A stretch of 64,000 bases of DNA from Acinetobacter nosocomialis NIPH 2119. Lineage in GTDB: Bacteria; Pseudomonadota; Gammaproteobacteria; Pseudomonadales; Moraxellaceae. The DNA lies in the NCBI RefSeq assembly GCF_000368085.1, contig NZ_KB849239.1, positions 757,556 through 821,555 of the forward strand, given 5' to 3'. The notes beneath the pieces were generated by a model. That model was not told the origin of the DNA, did no database searches, and was given only the letters and a program-made list of their open reading frames with translations. Below, piece after piece: positions 26,701 through 32,965 of this stretch (position 1 is the first letter of the stretch; each line of letters starts with the position of its first letter). Made by a program: the position numbers and the translations under genes.

Positions 26701-27315
26701 TATGCAGCTCAAGCAGGCGAAGTGGATCTTGATTACATCGATATTGAAGATGCAGACAATATTGCTGAATTTGAGAGTTTTAAAACTACATATACCACGG
26801 ATGTAGGAGCTTACGCTGGTTCACTTCAAACTCTCACTTCAGTATATGGGCCAAATGCAATTAATCTTAAGTCTCAAGTTGATTTGATCAACGGGATGAA
26901 AGGTAAATACGTAATGGGAATGGATAACAACGGTGTTTTCTCTGGTTTATCCATGGTAAGTGAACAAAATAATGGAACTGTCCAAACTTCTATAGGTTTC
27001 CAAGCTGATAGAATTTTTTTCACAACAGGTACTTCTTCTACTAAATATATGCCGTTCATAATTCAAGACAATCAGGTCATTATGAATAGTGATGTATTTA
27101 TTAAAAATTTGACCGCAGCAAACTTCAAAGCGAAGTCTTTAACAGCTGAACTGTTTAAAGTCGATAAATTGAGCGCGATTGCTGGTGAGTTGGGGACCTT
27201 AACTACCTACAAGGATCCGGCTAAACCCAATGGTGCAAGAATGGTTTTAAGCGGCAGTTTAATTACAGTTTACGACGATAATAATGTTGTCAGGGTTAAA
27301 TTAGGGCTGTGGTAG
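17737..27315 (+). CDS. Giant baseplate spike fused to tail-tip fibre (3,192 aa)
   Basis: Residues 1-95 are a gpV-type OB-fold spike domain (KILSYNAKGRTAQVHIHGL). Residues 110-165 are a short triple-beta-helix repeat (TGNSTLTGNSTVMGN). Residues 175-720 are coiled coil in heptads. From 735 on, about nine beta-sandwich, carbohydrate-binding-like modules alternate with short coiled-coil linkers. Residues 1939-2095 match an ILEI/FAM3 domain (RDAYILIGQKGIGAGRG). Residues 3050-3192 resemble the C-terminus of lambda gpJ-type tip proteins (MGMDNNGVFSGL ... AANFKAKSLTAELFK). It should puncture the outer membrane and bind the cell surface in one chain. The gpJ likeness and module count are by eye. Confidence 0.75.
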   Translation: MNGFKRAKILSYNAKGRTAQVHIHGLTDGASEGIAATFAYPVGDSDLDTEIQIVDGEDVYVFFENGNEERPVIHSYVSHGDGAIVGVRRIRQDNIEFISKENLKVDSGTTVSIKTPLMNVQANTQQTGNSTLTGNSTVMGNTSVAGNSSVAGSMAVGTTLTVAGVPIDPNAIEGAFKDALDKLEGLKEELKEQGEKIENNEQTNQEIEEKVKEVEDLIENIKDSDAFKLLEEGMKHFDEEVQKIHEQVKEVNQIAQNKVDEVRAYIDQEINNTKLIVDQHNNEANLRLDEANQRIDQSIQANEALVADAQQRAIRAEKELDDKIGFIKSETDSIIADVRSDSNEIRLVAENAKKIADQEVLDRKKQAADTLNVIDQTKAALKQDIDQNLVKAGQMIDDAKLALGEETNTLINQKIEPVVTQTEAAVKKVDQIAAQYIDLDKKVDSGFLAEAEARANDKEALTQSFELKFAEMQNEFGKSNALISEDIKTLAAQDKAFTEQISTAQSQIGDNKTAINKVERTVSDLNQSIAEKTSQIESTLKNSQEQIEGNAANIEKVESSVKLVDEKVVSEAKKLEDLKTDFNSNKTKTESDIATITQSVSDGDKALSLRIDQTKAALEEADRKSNANILEVTESLTELEQSTASKFSELDTSISKENLKVQGQITDVQKSVSTLESNTNTSINGLSSSLKTTDDLAKLAFDNAAEAQQTGTTAVKATEALSQNLLSLKSQTQVTSGVRAVVTTKGIDDWTRWRTTAEAKVIQDSDALGGYILELGNNADNDETWVHWNEFVKINPDTLYRVRARFRRVLGENGSIYLGVACKNADQSKYVTTTNTLAEDMGSSNYLLSAIKPNLGEWQEVVLYMKGKSTGAATGLGTIDNPRTFPAQAEFYAPIFIANYNFQTGICQLNYIIVEDNNSLASANDATATANDLFKTATNRTEAEAERTSKLETRMQNAETGIQSNAQALLKTATKSDLESAMGRVSTDITAAVDNLKIGGVNAVANSEAPRTSTATTSREYLMYERSKELKVFYDENLDKPVTISFEVSVPVAGSVQVYSSNGSAHFFTTSVTVTKANEFQKFAVTVFPKFNTGSSTESTIEFYGTYGSGRIPTIQKLQIEAGNKPTAWSPSPRDTQSSLNANAEAIKITQAEVKKHGETLSSQSLDISKLRNDLNLTNNEVNKKASSEALEATKSDVTEQAGQIKAVTEQATALSASLSRAAAAGSNLLIQSNVVGKYNGTSYPHLSYKLGEDWEVGAKYTLMWCAEHQRNGADTNSNLAVYAGGGQQALQSVVNTNGKVINKITFVKNNQVIEKRALNFYMINSPTAAQGSVGTVYWAVLVRGDLITTESWIPSAYDYNAAVDQVNANFNDFKQTYVTEKEALTKRTSSLETGLSNAEKNIDNTAKALQNYATTAKLDEATANQTNQLNAQIKNVKASIESANDSDSLLPDFNLKNPEDWINYYSYDLKIHFKTTNTGKVGNTVFRKDSSNQAGCWIYSRKALPTNRSYKVSFWVRRSADSTGDCSITAMYGKADGSFSNATITASAIALIRIPANEEWVYIEQVVTFNTHPQMKLGFALGHNGSGGWWELQAYRVNSVFTDKDVDTSLVRATQLQNYSTTADTNKAVAAATDALEAKFKQKFGNLWTDSSATLDSTRYTKAETNKAIAEESKILKATISSSGGDNLIKNGDFYAPFSISNWRQNAVVEGNVLEVFKDAYGANWGRFRSTNSSTYFKGFIESITIADGLEINQTYTLSLKAKALTAAQKTLLLIIHRYDGSSNNQVVNEWNIATDKEVLCTYTFDTNINNLQYINIILCAQVGYAPDFLIREVQLEKGELATGFRKNPREIEKGLEANSLAITGTKTDVQKNLEKIQVLTENYTTLKSTVDTNKLTVDGKFQEINSTISDNQQNITQSINSLDSNYKQLNQDLGQVFNYRVYSSGWNNDFTGIKNLKGETISVASNRGFSVHVLAADGSIATSTRYDTYGDPANAVAMSNAINEIPKDTFVIITNYDYIAMNLNTVKAALLSLGANQFTLDQITGRDAYILIGQKGIGAGRGIELHATPDSGLNGAKQIMVAVQVVSGIPLGLANNSGNLQKVLENHAQILQQKITRSDAKEVFAEEIKSFSAKLDTIQYAEDNWILLGDETKTLNVSTGTNQTFPVWELQYKIKELPIAKGDPVVIRIKYNASAGLIGAVCTIQFHGAVYGLGLPLFTVQASGELELTGIFPSDVKATNFEFVPLGLRFDNAPSAGTFSVSNIFISRGNSAPNFKGGFKTTLKQNAKFVEDTFINADVNKGVIAQQIQQYDASVPGGLSTVLKTTKAAADQTSKDLINLRNNDITQLQTSTDNLGSALENTTKLAMMITNGKLLYGDVNFKKGMNNVGTYNNLGNGTVSVTREAKSADNPTTSTHELRIVTTGSASPNFGGFHQQFFTRSNAIFIIKYLIKLPIGYKLYPAANLMGDGSVDKFIGSTDGTGRFEVYVRMVKSGATGRFDTSGFVHVAGGPAPTPESPLIWTLAQIECYDVTDYASADPNLQDFVSTANESLGTLTNFKETWASKLTEMSSKLDRTNSAYILNSDLTNTNIERAIAASSNQLKSEYIDPLQKNTESLKENILTNVDLSGLNPDIYYPVIFQLDIGKQKYNFKVFATLGGQYNSNVIWSTHGSRTFGLNCEWSVTANGWGTQADNRIIEKFSYSWTPQSPLINIRQMSNASIEVVFLRGGARYDISHYKTITPLIKTESFTALGQSIEPIQYNSSLVPVPIFAEIVKAQDTAAAASRTVADIQRDYVTSSKLNEAVASSSERLSALYSANSQTIMASALQTFEIDWINRTPSGSRIGMRLIEDQTCRGGYALRMGDNSGNDEIWLNWFSTLPIDDNKMYRIKYRYRRVSGAGVVYVGATCFNAAKSAFITDTNYINGDIGSSHYVVGGAAPALGSWVTGVAYFKGRSAGASSGAGTLTNPKTFANKAAFFTPVFIGNYAAQAGEVDLDYIDIEDADNIAEFESFKTTYTTDVGAYAGSLQTLTSVYGPNAINLKSQVDLINGMKGKYVMGMDNNGVFSGLSMVSEQNNGTVQTSIGFQADRIFFTTGTSSTKYMPFIIQDNQVIMNSDVFIKNLTAANFKAKSLTAELFKVDKLSAIAGELGTLTTYKDPAKPNGARMVLSGSLITVYDDNNVVRVKLGLW
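19945..20490 (+). repeat. Binding-module repeat, copy 1 (within the giant spike gene)
   Basis: Residues about 737-917. Shares with copy 2 the pattern GGY-L--G-N---DE-W--W, Y+----+YRRV, and the GSS-Y near the middle, plus a final Y-I-ED. The two copies lie about 1,900 residues apart. Confidence 0.7.
26226..26760 (+). repeat. Binding-module repeat, copy 2 (within the giant spike gene)
   Basis: Residues about 2831-3008, related to copy 1 along the whole module but clearly diverged. It lies directly before the gpJ-like C-terminal domain. Confidence 0.7.
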
Positions 27316-27322
27316 TGAAGAA

Positions 27323-27343
27323 GGGCTAGTTATCTAGCCCTTT
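27323..27343 (+). terminator. Weak terminator or attenuator after the giant spike gene
   Basis: GGGCTAG (27323-27329), TTAT loop, CTAGCCC (27334-27340), followed by only three T residues. No promoter motif follows, so the two downstream genes are probably expressed by readthrough. Confidence 0.5.
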
Positions 27344-27359
27344 ATATTGGGAGGACAAT

Positions 27360-27680
27360 ATGCCACAAGGCTTACAATGTTTTGATGAAACTGGGAAGAT
27401 TGTTGTTGATGTTACAGATCGTCAAATGCACTTAATACATACTTTTGAAATCTCTTTAGGTTCTAATGAGTATTATAAGGATTATGTTTATGACGGTATT
27501 ACATCTGAAACTCATATAGCAATTGTTAGAGAAGACTGCTTAGGTAATATGACTCAGCAATACCCTACACTTGCTTACCATGGTGGGCCTTTTGCGTCTA
27601 TTTATACACCTAATGTAGTAAGAGTGAGTGCATTATCTGGTTTGGCCCTTCTTACTGTTGATATTTATAGGTATGGATAA
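27360..27680 (+). CDS. Small phage tip-associated protein
   Basis: 106 residues with a strong GGGAGG site before ATG. It begins MPQGLQCFDETGKIVVDVTDR, a form seen in small proteins encoded after gpJ-type tip genes in siphoviruses, which supports the tip-fibre nature of the upstream giant protein. Beta-rich, no membrane segment. It overlaps the next gene by one base. Molecular role unknown. Confidence 0.6.
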   Translation: MPQGLQCFDETGKIVVDVTDRQMHLIHTFEISLGSNEYYKDYVYDGITSETHIAIVREDCLGNMTQQYPTLAYHGGPFASIYTPNVVRVSALSGLALLTVDIYRYG

Positions 27681-28342
27681 TGTCTGGCTTTGAAGTAAGT
27701 AATGATAAAGGTGAAATTATTGTTAGCGACACTTACAGACATTTAGGTGTAAATTCTGTACAAGTGTTAGATGGTGGTACACCTAGTTCAATAGGTGCAT
27801 CTTCTGGGTGGGCACCTGGTTTTATTCAAACCCCTAGTTTGGTATATCCTTCTTTTCGTAATGATTTACCAAAAAAGACTCTTTATATTTTAAGCCTATC
27901 TGAAGGTACAGAGTTTTGTGGGAAATATTGGCATAGTGTGCATAACAATAATATTTCATTTTTAAGTTATGACTACACTAAAATCTCAGGTTATTTAGAT
28001 GTATATGATGAGCAAGGTAATTTAATCTGGTCTGCTATATCTGCTAAAAATGTTCCAAGGATTGTGCAAACATATCAATTAACAGCAGAGAACTTATTAA
28101 ACGGTATTACACTGAGCATTGGTTCTAATGTGGGTATCTTATTAAATACTTTACCTTCGTGGTTTAGACCGGGACCTATGAATAACTTAAATAGAGGGGG
28201 CTTGTTTGGTAGGTACTCTAATGGCCAGTTACAACTAAAGTTTGCGGCTGCTGCTAAATTAAATGATATCTCTTCAAGGATTATTGAAAATTTAGGGCCT
28301 AATGGCACTCTTCCTGTTCATATTACCTCTTTTGCATCATAA
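27680..28342 (+). CDS. Phage tip-associated protein, same type as upstream
   Basis: 220 residues, TAATG coupling with the upstream gene. Its N-terminus (SGFEVSNDKGEIIVSDTYRHLGV) follows the same plan as the previous protein, suggesting related folds. Middle strands alternate with Gly/Ser loops, and a short helical segment ends the protein. Probably a host-range or assembly accessory of the tip fibre. Followed by a strong hairpin terminator. Confidence 0.6.
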   Translation: MSGFEVSNDKGEIIVSDTYRHLGVNSVQVLDGGTPSSIGASSGWAPGFIQTPSLVYPSFRNDLPKKTLYILSLSEGTEFCGKYWHSVHNNNISFLSYDYTKISGYLDVYDEQGNLIWSAISAKNVPRIVQTYQLTAENLLNGITLSIGSNVGILLNTLPSWFRPGPMNNLNRGGLFGRYSNGQLQLKFAAAAKLNDISSRIIENLGPNGTLPVHITSFAS

Positions 28343-28360
28343 GATTACTAGATAATAAGA

Positions 28361-28381
28361 AAGCCCCTTTTTGGGGGGCTT
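28361..28381. terminator. Two-way terminator between converging phage genes
   Basis: AAGCCCC (28361-28367) pairs with GGGGCTT (28375-28381), and outer bases extend the stem (TAATAAG/CTTATTA). It lies between the stop of the plus-strand gene at 28342 and the stop of the minus-strand gene at 28397. Confidence 0.7.
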
Positions 28382-28396
28382 ACTTATTAAAGCATG

Positions 28397-28591
28397 TTAT
28401 GCAGGTTGATCAGTACTTTGTGGTTCTTCTACAAAAGTGTAGTTAACTGCAATAGAACCAGTTTCAAGGTCCCAGCCTAGGGTTAAGGTTTTGAAAGCTG
28501 GACGATTATTGTAACGCTGACTATTTACAATATCTTTTGTCTTTTGAGCTAATTCAATATCCATATCAGTGAATACTTTTACATCAGCCAT
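28397..28591 (-). CDS. Small hypothetical phage protein on the minus strand (64 aa)
   Basis: 64 residues, AGAGGA at suitable distance before ATG. It is the only minus-strand gene within the structural region. A soluble protein with an N-terminal helix and two strands (KTLTLGWDLETGSIAVNYTF). Its reality is supported by its own reverse copy of the TTGGAAC motif 81 bp upstream and by the shared terminator downstream. Function unknown. Confidence 0.65.
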   Translation of the reverse strand: MADVKVFTDMDIELAQKTKDIVNSQRYNNRPAFKTLTLGWDLETGSIAVNYTFVEEPQSTDQPA

Positions 28592-28664
28592 TAGCGAATC
28601 CTCTAAACAGTAAAGTAAGTTTGTTCAGATAGAATTGCATGCTGGATTTTTATTAAATCTGTTT

Positions 28665-28686
28665 GGTTCCAATTCACTTTGGAACC
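28665..28686. promoter_or_regulatory. Back-to-back late-promoter-like motifs (copy 7, both strands)
   Basis: GGTTCCAA (28665-28672) and TTGGAACC (28679-28686) form a perfect inverted repeat with a six-base spacer. The right arm points to the portal gene (start 28751, 72 bp away); the left arm points to the minus-strand gene (start 28591, 81 bp away). Hairpins lie in both leaders: CAAAATAC/GTATTTTG from 28715 on the plus side and CTGAACA/TGTTTAG at 28628-28603 on the minus side. Confidence 0.7.
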
Positions 28687-28750
28687 CATCTAAAAGTAAA
28701 AAAATAGCAGCCTTCAAAATACATAATTATTTAGGTATTTTGGCTTCGTT

Positions 28751-30286
28751 ATGTCTTCTCGGTTCTTATCGTTGTTACTCGGTGAAAATGTTAATTCATA
28801 TGATCAGCAATTCGATACGTCTAATCAGGATGCAACAGCACAGCTATATGAAACTATGGCTCCGTTTTCACTTGGGACTAACCAAACCAAAGCCAATAAA
28901 AAACGTACTAGAAAAGAAATTCTTACAAAATGGGAGAGAATGTTACGCTTTGCACCTATCGCAGAGGGTATGGGGATTCATGTTTCTGCCGCATTAGGCG
29001 GAGATTCTTATAGCGGCCAACAAGTCTTTATTACACCTGCCGAACGCTTGAAAAAGGCCAGTGGACCAGCAGCTGAAAAACTAAAAAAACAACTAGATGA
29101 GCGCCGTGTAAAGATGGAAAAGCTTATCAATAAGTATTTAAGCAAACTTGCCCGAGATGCTATTTCTTTCGGTGATTCCTATGCACGTATTTATGGGAAA
29201 AAAGATAAAGGTGTAATTGACCTCGTATGTAATGAGTATACATATCCGCCATTAATACAGCCTTTCGAACAAGGCAGTAAGACTGTCGCCTTTTTTTGTT
29301 TAGATCCTCGCAATTGGCAAAAAACTATTACCAAGCTGAATACTATTCAAATGGTACGTTTCAAAATGCCCCGTATGAGCAATATTGCTCAATATGAGCT
29401 TGTTGAAACTGGACTTGTCACGAAAATGTTGGAGGGTGATGATCCAGATGAGCTACCAATCTTACCCGCGCATTTAGGCGGCTCATTTCTTTATGAGATT
29501 GAAGATATTTATGATGATGTAATCCTCGCTTTGGCATCTATGAATAGCCAGCAAATCGCAGATACCGTAAATCAGATGTTCTTGACAGTAAATATGTCAG
29601 GAATGCCGCCAGCCCAACGTCAAGCCTATATCCGTGGTTTAGAAGGTTTACTGAAAAATCATGAGGCTTATGTCCGTGATGCTTTATCAGGTGGTGAAGC
29701 AGTCTGGAATACTGCTTTTCACATGCTTCCGGTATTTGATGAAAAACAAGTTCTAAATCCAGTAGGTGATATCAAGAATCAACGAAGCTCACCTATTAAT
29801 ATTGAACAATTCATGATTAATGTCCGTTTGCTGATGGGCGGAATTGGTCTAGATCCAAGCATGGTTGGTTGGGCTGATATGTTAACTGGCGGTATTGGAG
29901 AAGGTGGAGCATTCCATACTTCTGCACAAATCATGCGTAGGTCACAAGACATTCGAACAGCAGCTTCCGAAGGGATTAATCAAATTCTTCATTTGGATTG
30001 GGGTTTTGCTTACAACGAACAATTTGAGCCTGAAGATTACCCTTGGCAAGTTGAATATTATTCAAACCAAACTGCAGCAGCTACAGAAGAAATCAACAAT
30101 GCTCAATCAAGAATGAATACAACATTACTTAAAACACAAGTAATCGCGTCATTGAAAGAATCAAATTTAGATGTAGATATTATGGCGTACATTCTTGAGC
30201 GCGATACAGGTATGAAATATGAGGAAGCATTAACGTTAGCTGAAAGTATTGCTAAAAGCCGTAAATTTCCAGAGGATGAAGAATAA
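28751..30286 (+). CDS. Portal protein
   Basis: 511 residues. The N-terminus (KWERMLRFAPIAEGMGIHVSAALG) and RDAISFGDSYARIYGKKDKG, followed by beta-rich wing regions, a long helical stem around 270-330, and a crown-like acidic C-terminus (KFPEDEE), fit large contractile-phage portals. Portals form the dodecameric DNA channel at one capsid vertex and dock the terminase. The gene ends with a one-base overlap with the next start. The unusual location, well away from the terminase and capsid genes, is notable. Confidence 0.7.
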   Translation: MSSRFLSLLLGENVNSYDQQFDTSNQDATAQLYETMAPFSLGTNQTKANKKRTRKEILTKWERMLRFAPIAEGMGIHVSAALGGDSYSGQQVFITPAERLKKASGPAAEKLKKQLDERRVKMEKLINKYLSKLARDAISFGDSYARIYGKKDKGVIDLVCNEYTYPPLIQPFEQGSKTVAFFCLDPRNWQKTITKLNTIQMVRFKMPRMSNIAQYELVETGLVTKMLEGDDPDELPILPAHLGGSFLYEIEDIYDDVILALASMNSQQIADTVNQMFLTVNMSGMPPAQRQAYIRGLEGLLKNHEAYVRDALSGGEAVWNTAFHMLPVFDEKQVLNPVGDIKNQRSSPINIEQFMINVRLLMGGIGLDPSMVGWADMLTGGIGEGGAFHTSAQIMRRSQDIRTAASEGINQILHLDWGFAYNEQFEPEDYPWQVEYYSNQTAAATEEINNAQSRMNTTLLKTQVIASLKESNLDVDIMAYILERDTGMKYEEALTLAESIAKSRKFPEDEE

Positions 30287-30939
30287 TGGCTTTTTTTGAA
30301 TACGAAACACAGAATAAAACTATAAATAACAGTTTGGGAAACGTTTTAAATCCGTTTAAAGAACGTTTTGCTAAGAATCCTGTCTTGTGGTCTGGTCTAA
30401 CTGTTGATCGAGCTGTTTCACATTATCAGGAACTTTACGCATTAGGGACACTTTCAGCGGCCCATTTTGGAATTGAAATTCGCCCGTACCGTGCAAACAG
30501 TAAAATTGCTCAAGCAAATATTCCAATTTTTGATCCTTCAAACAAAGTTGCTTGGTTAGCCAATAATGTAGATGTATCACTACTAGATGCCCAAACCGAT
30601 GCAGTGCATGTGGGGCATTTTCAACTCAACCATGTAACTGGTAATGCTTCAAATGAGTTGAGCATTTCATTTATTGAGACTAAAGAAGCAGCTATTGCGA
30701 ATAGTGCTAAAGCTATAAAAGAAATAATGTTTAATAAGGATGGTACTCAGCCGCCACCAATTGAATACTTAATGAGATTAAAAATATATGCTTTTGATAA
30801 AGCTGCAAGAAATCAAAACCAATTTGAAATTGAGCATCTAGTTTCACTTCAAGCAGGCAATTTGCCCCTTGATGCCTCTAATAAAGCACATGCCATTGTT
30901 ACTTTAAATTTCATCAAAATGTTTCCCAACTTAAAATAA
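30286..30939 (+). CDS. Putative tail tube protein
   Basis: 217 residues, overlapping the portal stop by one base. The second half has the plan of contractile-tail tubes (NELSISFIETKEAAIANSAKAI split by a loop containing GTQPPPIEYLMRLKIYAFD, then a final VTLNFIKMFP strand). A second tube-like protein is encoded at 15744, so one of the two may be a tube initiator or tail-completion protein. Confidence 0.4.
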   Translation: MAFFEYETQNKTINNSLGNVLNPFKERFAKNPVLWSGLTVDRAVSHYQELYALGTLSAAHFGIEIRPYRANSKIAQANIPIFDPSNKVAWLANNVDVSLLDAQTDAVHVGHFQLNHVTGNASNELSISFIETKEAAIANSAKAIKEIMFNKDGTQPPPIEYLMRLKIYAFDKAARNQNQFEIEHLVSLQAGNLPLDASNKAHAIVTLNFIKMFPNLK

Positions 30940-30942
30940 GCT

Positions 30943-30949
30943 ATGGAAC
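30943..30949 (+). promoter_or_regulatory. Late-promoter-like motif ATGGAAC (copy 8)
   Basis: ATGGAACTC four bases after the preceding stop and 70 bp before the GTG start at 31013. Confidence 0.5.
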
Positions 30950-30983
30950 TCATTGCCTTTATAGATTCACCTACTTGAGAAAA

Positions 30984-31007
30984 TATCCTCAAATTAAAAT
31001 GAGGATA
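30984..31007 (+). promoter_or_regulatory. Leader hairpin sequestering the ribosome site
   Basis: TATCCTCA (30984-30991) pairs perfectly with TGAGGATA (31000-31007). The GAGG Shine-Dalgarno bases (31001-31004) are inside the 3' arm, eight bases before the GTG start. Confidence 0.55.
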
Positions 31008-31012
31008 ACTCC

Positions 31013-32965
31013 GTGAGTGTTAAATCAATTTTCTTTCAAACACACGCACCACATCAAAGCCGATTAGTACATGGTTTTGACTCCATGGTGAATAGTGGTG
31101 CTTGTTCAATTGGGTTTATTAAGGGTGATTACCGTCAAATTAATGCTTTAGTCACTGAAGATTACACGGAAAATGATTTCTGGCGTGTTGTAAATTTAAA
31201 AGGTAAAAAGGGTGGGATAGATGCGTTTGATTCTGTTGCGGTATTAGGCGCTATCGATGACCAGCATGCAGCTGATTTAGCGATACTGCAATTTGGCCGA
31301 ATGTTTGATGCTAGTGTTACAGATGTTATTGAAACAAATCAATTTGGACTTAAGCGCCATTTATCATCACAACAATTTAATTTGACGGGTTCAAAACCGA
31401 TTCAAAGATGGCAACTAGAACAATTACAAAATGTTGTAGCAGCTGAAAAACCTGAATGGGATGGAATCAATTTAATTTCTCATGAGGGTGATACTTCTAA
31501 GTTGTTATTAGATATGCAACGAAATGATGATCACAGCCAATTATTGAGTAAATTTGATGGGTTACCTACACTTTTATCTAGTCTAGGCGTAGAAGAAGCG
31601 CTTTACGACTCTATTATCGTTGATTACCAGCATTTAGAGCAGCTGTCTGCAATTTTGCATCACTCTATGGATCAGTTTTCAAAAACTGGCGTCAAAATCG
31701 TTAACGTTACGGAAAGTAAGCCCTTTAAGCATAAAAAAGTCCTTCAAATTGCTCTTACTTATGATTTTGATGACGGCCAAAACTTCACAATCCTTTTTCA
31801 TAAGCCAGATCGATTATCAAAAAAAATTAGTCCAGCAGATTCATTAATTTCATGGAAGATTTTAATGAACAATCGGGATATTACGGCTGCAATTCAGCCT
31901 AATCAGGGAGAAGGAATATCAATTCCAGTTCTCGCTGGTCGAATTATGAAGTTGATTAACCAAAATAGTAATCGTTTTAAGCGGTTACAATCTAAAAAAG
32001 CAGAAAAGGCCAAGGCTTTAGCAGATGCTGAACTACGTCTCGAGCAAAAACAAAGTCAATTAAATTCTTTAAGTGCAGAAATTTCCAATTTATTAAATGA
32101 ATTGGATCAGTTGCAAAATACATTGTTAACCAAGCAATCTGAAGAAAATGAAGTAATCATTAAAGAGAATAGTCTCGATAATGAGTTACCAGATAGTATT
32201 TCTGATGAAGAAGCCGAACGTTTAAAAGCCGACTTAAAGCGTTTAAATGCTGATCCTGAATGGGCAGGTGAAGATGGTTTACGTTACCAAGCATTCTTTG
32301 AACGTATCAATAAGGCTCTAGAGGGGGACTCTGATGCGGTAGTTTGGGCACGTGAATGGATTTCTGAACTAGATGACCAGGCTTTGGCTCAACAGCAAGC
32401 AGAATTAGAAGCAAAAAAACTTATTGATGCCGAAAATGAAGCTAAACAAAAAAGAGATGAAGAAGTTTTAGCTGCACGTGCAGCTGGTATAGCTGAAAAC
32501 AAAATGATGCAAGCATGGTTAGACACTTTGGAAAATCCTGAAGATTCTAACAACATAGACTTTATGGCTTGGGTTTCAGATCGCCGTGGTGAATTCTTAA
32601 AAAACTGGAATGGGGCCGAAGGTTCACCAGAATATTTAACAGCATTTTATGAATATTCAAGAGCATGGGCAGATGAACATTTAGCGGATCGCCTCAGTAA
32701 TAAAGAGCCAGCCCAAAATTCAGATAATGATGAATCTAAAGAACTAAATGCTCCGACAGAAGTTGAAGATCTTCAGCCTAGTACGACAAATGATGAAGGT
32801 AATCAACTTTACCGTTCAGTAATTGAAGGGCAGGTTAAAGTTAATCTTGAGTTATTAGAGCAAATTCGAGATGAAGCAGAAAAAGACTTAAATGATCCAC
32901 TTCTTATTCCAGCGGTGACAGAACTCTTGAATCAAGTGCAAAAAATGGAAGCGGAGAATATCTAA
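31013..32965 (+). CDS. DarA/DdrA-like antirestriction-associated protein
   Basis: 650 residues, GTG start, overlapping the next gene by one base. Residues 1-110 form a globular domain (ACSIGFIKGDYRQINALV). Residues 240-320 contain FTILFHKPDRLSKKISPADS and SWKILMNNRDITAAI, a conserved block found next to DdrB-like proteins in other phages. Residues 325-405 are coiled coil and the rest is acidic and helical. P1-type Dar proteins enter the cell with the DNA and block type I restriction. The link to DarA/DdrA rests mainly on order with the two following genes. Confidence 0.45.
   Translation: MSVKSIFFQTHAPHQSRLVHGFDSMVNSGACSIGFIKGDYRQINALVTEDYTENDFWRVVNLKGKKGGIDAFDSVAVLGAIDDQHAADLAILQFGRMFDASVTDVIETNQFGLKRHLSSQQFNLTGSKPIQRWQLEQLQNVVAAEKPEWDGINLISHEGDTSKLLLDMQRNDDHSQLLSKFDGLPTLLSSLGVEEALYDSIIVDYQHLEQLSAILHHSMDQFSKTGVKIVNVTESKPFKHKKVLQIALTYDFDDGQNFTILFHKPDRLSKKISPADSLISWKILMNNRDITAAIQPNQGEGISIPVLAGRIMKLINQNSNRFKRLQSKKAEKAKALADAELRLEQKQSQLNSLSAEISNLLNELDQLQNTLLTKQSEENEVIIKENSLDNELPDSISDEEAERLKADLKRLNADPEWAGEDGLRYQAFFERINKALEGDSDAVVWAREWISELDDQALAQQQAELEAKKLIDAENEAKQKRDEEVLAARAAGIAENKMMQAWLDTLENPEDSNNIDFMAWVSDRRGEFLKNWNGAEGSPEYLTAFYEYSRAWADEHLADRLSNKEPAQNSDNDESKELNAPTEVEDLQPSTTNDEGNQLYRSVIEGQVKVNLELLEQIRDEAEKDLNDPLLIPAVTELLNQVQKMEAENI

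Noticed and set aside
28635..28997. 120-residue frame before and into the portal gene
   Set aside because: It overlaps the portal gene in another frame and covers the promoter-like motifs. The portal frame has correct motif spacing and coding character.
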